From the NCBI GenBank assembly GCA_035369845.1, contig DAOOVD010000077.1, forward strand, positions 1 to 8,291: 8,291 nt of DNA, in the 5' to 3' direction. The notes below the pieces were generated by a model, which ran no database searches, was not told where the DNA came from, and saw nothing but the letters and a program-made list of their open reading frames with translations. Position numbers and translations under genes: made by a program. This DNA comes from DAOOVD01 sp035369845. Its GTDB lineage: Bacteria; Bacillota; Desulfotomaculia; Desulfotomaculales; Pelotomaculaceae. How positions within the stretch are numbered: the stretch's first letter is position 1; the number at the start of each line of letters is the position of its first letter. This document shows, in pieces, positions 5,988 through 8,291 of this stretch.

Positions 5988-6251
5988 TTATTTGTAAGCG
6001 CCGCCACGATGAACCAGGGCATCAATGAAAACCAAACTGTTTTCCCTATCAACCGTATAGATTAAGCGAACTTCACCAATGCGTAACCGGTAGTACCCCT
6101 TGTATTCACCGTGCAGCTTTTTCACGTCCAGATCCCTCCGCCAGGGGTTTACTTTTAGCTTCTCTACGGCTTCATCTATCTTTATTTGCAATTCCTTTTC
6201 CAGTCTGCGATAGGACTTTAAAGCTTCCCGGTGTATCCGGACATCATACAC
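5988..6251 (-). CDS. RelE/ParE-family toxin
   Basis: The 87-residue protein has the RelE-fold pattern: an N-terminal strand (YDVRIHREALKSYRRL), two helices, NPWRRDLDVKKLHGEYKGYY, the core strand YRLRIGEVRLIY (54-65) with conserved arginines, and the end strand VFIDALVHRGGAYK. This fits ribosome-dependent mRNA interferases of the RelE type. ParE-like gyrase inhibition is less likely but not excluded by sequence alone. The start is GTG at 6251, within the last codons of the antitoxin gene (8-base overlap); GGGAG lies about ten bases upstream. It appears intact. Its stop codon is followed at once by the 5'-truncated CARDB copy B, so this module replaces the signal peptide region of that gene. 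Confidence 0.88.
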   Translation of the reverse strand: MYDVRIHREALKSYRRLEKELQIKIDEAVEKLKVNPWRRDLDVKKLHGEYKGYYRLRIGEVRLIYTVDRENSLVFIDALVHRGGAYK

Positions 6252-6474
6252 TATGACGCATCTCCCAGGGAATATACTCGTCTTCTTTCCCTTGCAGGCG
6301 TGCCTGCCGGGCTTCTTTAATCTGCCTGTTTATTTCATCATCGTCCCTTATTTCCCCCGTAGCCTCCAGTTCCTCCTTCAGAGCCAGTAGTTCCAGCAAG
6401 GAGACTGCCGTTTTCAGGCTTTCCACCGAAAGTTTTTGTAGAATACCGGTTGCTTTCTCAAGATTGTTTTCCAC
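6244..6474 (-). CDS. Antitoxin partner of the RelE/ParE toxin
   Basis: The 76-residue acidic protein starts with GTG at 6474, six bases after GGGGTGA. The N-terminal half is a leucine-rich helix (LEKATGILQKLSVESLKTAV, then SLLELLALKEELEATGEI). The C-terminal half is charged (DDDEINRQIKEARQARLQGK) and ends EYIPWEMRHSV. This organisation, leucine-rich helix then KEE-EAT-EI and a G-K-D-E-(Y/F)-I-x-W-E tail, is familiar from antitoxins paired with RelE toxins in Firmicutes. No helix-turn-helix is evident. The 8-base overlap with the toxin gene supports the pairing. It has its own extended -10 promoter at 6494-6502. Confidence 0.82.
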   Translation of the reverse strand: MENNLEKATGILQKLSVESLKTAVSLLELLALKEELEATGEIRDDDEINRQIKEARQARLQGKEDEYIPWEMRHSV

Positions 6475-6493
6475 ATTGAATCACCCCAAAAAC

Positions 6494-6502
6494 ATTATAC
6501 CA
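6494..6502 (-). promoter_or_regulatory. Extended -10 promoter of the RelE module
   Basis: The minus strand reads TGG-TATAAT (TG at 6501-6502, TATAAT at 6494-6499), about 20 bases upstream of the GTG start. No good -35 lies 16-18 bases further up; an extended -10 can work without one. Confidence 0.55.
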
Positions 6503-6535
6503 TGAAACAGGATACCCAAAACAACAAAACCTATG

Positions 6536-6604
6536 AAAAAGCAAACCGCCCTTTTCAGGCGGCATCCCTGGAATTCTCTCCTGCCATCCCGGCGGAATGG
6601 CAGG
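6536..6604 (-). terminator. Tandem hairpins, terminator after stalk copy B
   Basis: On the minus strand the first hairpin pairs CCTGCCAT with ATGGCAGG (6597-6604 and 6580-6587, nine-base loop) and has no T-run. The second pairs CCGCC with GGCGG (6558-6562 and 6546-6550) and is followed by TTTGCTTTTT, a good intrinsic terminator. It ends the stalk copy B transcript, and so would also cut that gene off from CARDB copy B, with which it should form an operon. Confidence 0.7.
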
Positions 6605-6630
6605 GTTTATTCTCTGGTTTTTGCCAATAT

Positions 6631-7250
6631 TTAAACTTTCGAAATTATAACCCCGACGAAATTAAAACCGACAGAGCCGACAGCTACTTTGTAGTCGCCC
6701 ACGTAGAAATATTTCCACGGCAGGCGCTCGGTTCCGTCACTGCTTCTGGTCTTCTCTGCCACTTGCCAGGCGTAGTCCATGATTTCCTGCACTTGACCCG
6801 GCTGGTCATGGAATTTCCAGTTCAGCACTTTCTCGATAGGCGAGAGGTCTAGCTCGACGTTGCGGATGTCGGAGAGGTTTCTGATCCAGCGGATGTCTAC
6901 ACCGATTGTTCCACCCGCATACCAGTAATTAAAGTAACTCTTACCGTTGTTTTCATTGGCCAATTTCCAAATTGAGTCATCCCATGTAGACTTATCCCAT
7001 GGAGCACTATATCCCCAGGAGTCTGATGATTTACTTCCCGTTTGATGAGCAGGAACTCCCAGCAACCCCTCCAGTTCCCTCACAACCTCCGGCTTGGCTA
7101 CTTGCTCGTTCAAATATTGCTTCGCCGCCTCCACGTCCGGCTTCGGCTCGCCTTGCGGCCAGCATATCACCGTCTGGGTCGCCTCGTCCCAGTCAACTTC
7201 ATAACCCAATCCTTCAGCAACGAACCTGGCCGGAAGGTAAGTCCTCCAGG
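6631..7250 (-). pseudogene. Stalk-domain protein, copy B, missing N-terminal half
   Basis: The sequence aligns with residues ~148-311 of the protein at 2700-3635: LPARFVAEGLGYEVDWDEAT matches LPARYVADGLGYEVDWDEAT, then both have QTVICWP-GEPKPDV. A variable region follows, then MDYAWQVAEKTRSSDG, corresponding to IDYAKKVQYAAENGS, and a final Gly/Val-rich strand. The signal peptide, start codon and first stalk segment (about 145 residues) are missing. The leader's AAAAGGAG runs straight into CCTGGAGGACTTAC. The first in-frame start is a TTG at 7209 with no properly spaced ribosome binding site. Upstream of the homology the frame meets TAA in the leader. It would give at most a 192-residue unexported product, so it is probably a silent copy. 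The C-terminal end and terminator look intact. Confidence 0.8.
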
Positions 7251-7323
7251 CTCCTTTTCGTTATCGGTTCTACATGGTTAGACGCTCGAACAGGTGTTTT
7301 TGTTCCCTTGATTTTCCACCTCC

Positions 7324-7352
7324 AGTATAGCATCAGATATTTGTCGTGGGAA
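7324..7352 (-). promoter_or_regulatory. Predicted promoter, leader copy 3
   Basis: On the minus strand TTCCCA (7347-7352), 17 bases, TATACT (7324-7329) with extended TGC, as in the other copies. It now lies in front of a stalk gene without start codon or signal peptide. Confidence 0.5.
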
Positions 7353-7375
7353 CGGGTGAGATTGAGATTGTTCCC

Positions 7376-7405
7376 TGAAAATGCGAAAACCGGGCGGGTG
7401 CCCGG
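7376..7405 (-). terminator. Hairpin terminator after the second PIN module, copy 3
   Basis: On the minus strand CCGGGC-ACCC-GCCCGG (7390-7405) is a perfect 6-base GC stem followed by TTTTCGCATTTT. It stands 65 bases after the PIN toxin stop and before leader promoter copy 3. Confidence 0.68.
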
Positions 7406-7469
7406 CTATTATATCAACCTGGTTTTAGGATAATTTTCTTATTCTTTAATTTAACTGCAAATAAAGATG

Positions 7470-7897
7470 TTACGGATAAAGGGTCTTCCCAAAAATGAAA
7501 TAATGAGAGTCAAAACCAAACACATCATCTATCTCTAACAGTTCGAGGATAACAAAACTTGTCGCGTCTACATAAGAAAGGGCTTGGTCGGTATACTTCT
7601 TTAAAATATTTCTGGCTTTTTCCTCAATAGATTGGTTTACCTGTATTACCGTCAACTCATTATTCGATGCGGACTTTTCGATAATATCAAAAACTTAACG
7701 ACAGCCGAATGTGACGTGTGATAGCGCAGCCACGTGTAGGTTTCACCAATAATGAAATTTGTCGTATAGAACAATGCTGCATTCTTAACTGATTTGTAAT
7801 ACTGGACTGCTTTTAGGTGTTCAATATCGTCCTTATGCGTAAGAGCGATAAATCCTCCCGAATCAATAAAAATTTTAAAGCGGCCCTGATCCGCCAT
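7470..7897 (-). pseudogene. PIN-domain (VapC-like) toxin disrupted by a one-base frameshift
   Basis: The N-terminal frame (7897 to about 7690) has the first PIN strand FKIFIDSGGFIAL with D12, and E52 in IIGETYTWLRYH. The C-terminal frame continues as IIEKSASNNELTVIQVNQSI and supplies the other conserved acids in LSYVDATSFVILE and FGFDSHYFIF. The two frames join if one base is restored at the A5 run 7689-7693 (T5 on the coding strand), reading VVKF(F/L)DIIEKS. The repaired protein would be about 142 residues, a normal VapC length. As given, translation ends at 7652 after 81 residues, losing the second half of the active site, so the toxin should be inactive unless this is a sequencing error. 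The start ATG at 7897 has a perfect AAGGAGG six bases upstream and overlaps the antitoxin gene by 23 bases. Confidence 0.82.
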
Positions 7898-8078
7898 ATA
7901 AGTCCTCCTTGTATGTATGCGACCCCCTGCTCTTTAAACCGCTGGCAATACCTATTAACCCATCCATATACTTTTCTCGTTTCGGTATAACTCCTAAGCG
8001 CTCGTACAACTCGTTCTTTTGGTTTGCAGGAAGCTGCTTGATCATTTCATAAAGCTTATTAATTTTATTTATCGCCAT
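7875..8078 (-). CDS. Antitoxin partner of the VapC-like toxin
   Basis: The 67-residue protein begins with ATG at 8078 behind GAGGTGGAG. The N-terminal half is helical (INKLYEMIKQLPANQKNELY, then ERLGVIP). The second half is GLIGIASGLKSRG and a tail YKEDLYGGSGPL. The K-x-D-x-L-Y-G style tail is typical of small antitoxins that insert a C-terminal peptide into a PIN toxin, but I cannot name the family with certainty. The toxin's ribosome binding site is inside the codons for YKEDL, so the genes are translationally coupled. It appears intact although its toxin is frameshifted, so it may persist as an orphan antitoxin. Confidence 0.75.
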   Translation of the reverse strand: MAINKINKLYEMIKQLPANQKNELYERLGVIPKREKYMDGLIGIASGLKSRGSHTYKEDLYGGSGPL

Positions 8079-8116
8079 TTATCTCCACCTCTTTTCAAAG
8101 TTATAAGAGTAACAAT

Positions 8117-8145
8117 ATTATAACATTCGACTAGCTATATTCCAA
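8117..8145 (-). promoter_or_regulatory. Promoter and operator of the second PIN module
   Basis: On the minus strand TTGGAA (8140-8145), 17 bases, TATAAT (8117-8122) with TGT before it. GTTATAA and TTATAAC form an inverted repeat with 11 bases between (8118-8124 and 8100-8106 on the plus strand as ttataac and gttataa). A third half-site (gctata) lies at 8134-8139. It is homologous to the block at 4500-4529. Confidence 0.65.
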
Positions 8146-8291
8146 AATATTTTTGTTCCTGTTGTCGCCCGGCCAGTCTCCCGTGAGGAAGTTTATCTCG
8201 TTGGGCGGGTTGTCGTGGTCGGGGTTGATCATGGCCGCCACGCTGTAAGTGTCCCCTCTGTCGGGCGTGAAGCTGAAGGGCAATTGCTTGG
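8131..8291 (-). CDS. CARDB surface protein, copy C, 3' end only (partial)
   Basis: The frame is open from the right edge of the window to a TAG at 8131-8133, about 53 codons. It encodes the end of a CARDB domain (SKQLPFSFTP, YSVAAMINPDHDNPP, NEINFLTGDWPGDN) nearly identical to copies A and B. Like copy B it then switches to RNKNILE before stopping, whereas copy A continues RMEVSYYAEE into another domain. The last codons contain the -35 box of the downstream PIN module. The rest of the gene lies outside the window. Confidence 0.85.
   Translation of the reverse strand, partial: KQLPFSFTPDRGDTYSVAAMINPDHDNPPNEINFLTGDWPGDNRNKNILEYS

Larger units (their letters stand above)
7251..7419 (-). repeat. 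Leader repeat, copy 3, cut at the ribosome binding site
   Basis: The match to copies 1 and 2 starts at the ribosome binding site (ctccttttcg, 7251) and runs through UTR, promoter and hairpin to about 7419 (attatatcaacc). A few substitutions distinguish it, for example gttatc for gattat and acatggttag for acttatttag. The TTG start and signal peptide present in the other copies are absent, because the sequence switches to the middle of the stalk gene. Confidence 0.88.

Noticed and set aside
5645..5988. Read-through fusion of RelE toxin with CARDB copy B, since the frame continues after the toxin stop
   Set aside because: The frame just after the toxin TAA is not the one homologous to copy A until the frameshift at 5866-5869, so the continuity is coincidental.
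400..8160. Integron-like gene cassette array
   Set aside because: TA modules at repeated borders suggested it, but I see no integrase gene and no attC-like inverted pairs with GTTRRRY cores at module ends.
1..8291. Insertion sequence or transposon carrying the modules
   Set aside because: No transposase reading frame, terminal inverted repeats or target duplications were found around any TA module.

Overview
The window looks like an accessory region of a low-to-medium-GC Gram-positive bacterium, most likely a clostridial or Peptococcaceae-like Firmicute. Three things point there: strong AGGAGG-type ribosome binding sites, frequent TTG and GTG starts, and exported proteins carrying 'copper amine oxidase N-terminal' (stalk) domains, Big_2 domains and CARDB domains. 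This assignment is inference; no rRNA or housekeeping gene is present.

Read on the minus strand (right to left), the backbone is a repeated two-gene operon. A conserved leader (hairpin terminator, promoter, 5' UTR, TTG start) leads into a signal-peptide/stalk-domain protein and then a larger exported protein ending in a CARDB domain. Four copies are visible. Copy C is only the last ~53 codons of the CARDB gene (8131-8291). Copy B is decayed: a stalk gene without its N-terminus (6631-7250) and a CARDB gene without signal peptide and with a frameshift (4518-5985). Copy A is the only one with both genes open (3635 to 1137), though its CARDB gene is cut short at the 3' end. Copy D has the leader and signal peptide but stops soon after (227 to 33).

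Four different AT-richer type II toxin-antitoxin (TA) modules lie between or within these copies. They are HigBA (484-1161, plus strand), a PIN toxin with a small basic antitoxin (3860-4466, minus), a RelE/ParE toxin with its antitoxin (5988-6474, minus), and a frameshifted PIN toxin with its antitoxin (7470-8078, minus). Three of the four (HigBA and both PIN modules) occupy the same slot: after the 3' end of a truncated CARDB gene and before the conserved hairpin/leader of the next operon copy. The two PIN modules also share a homologous promoter block that starts inside the last codons of the CARDB gene, although their antitoxins look unrelated. The RelE module sits elsewhere, exactly where the signal peptide of CARDB copy B should be.

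The most notable feature is therefore a tandem array of surface-protein operons in which non-homologous TA modules occupy equivalent positions between conserved borders. Copy A looks expressible and the other copies look like partial or silent versions. The TA modules could stabilise the array against deletion by recombination, or mark past exchange events. No integrase, transposase, attC-like site, CRISPR array, tRNA or rRNA was seen.
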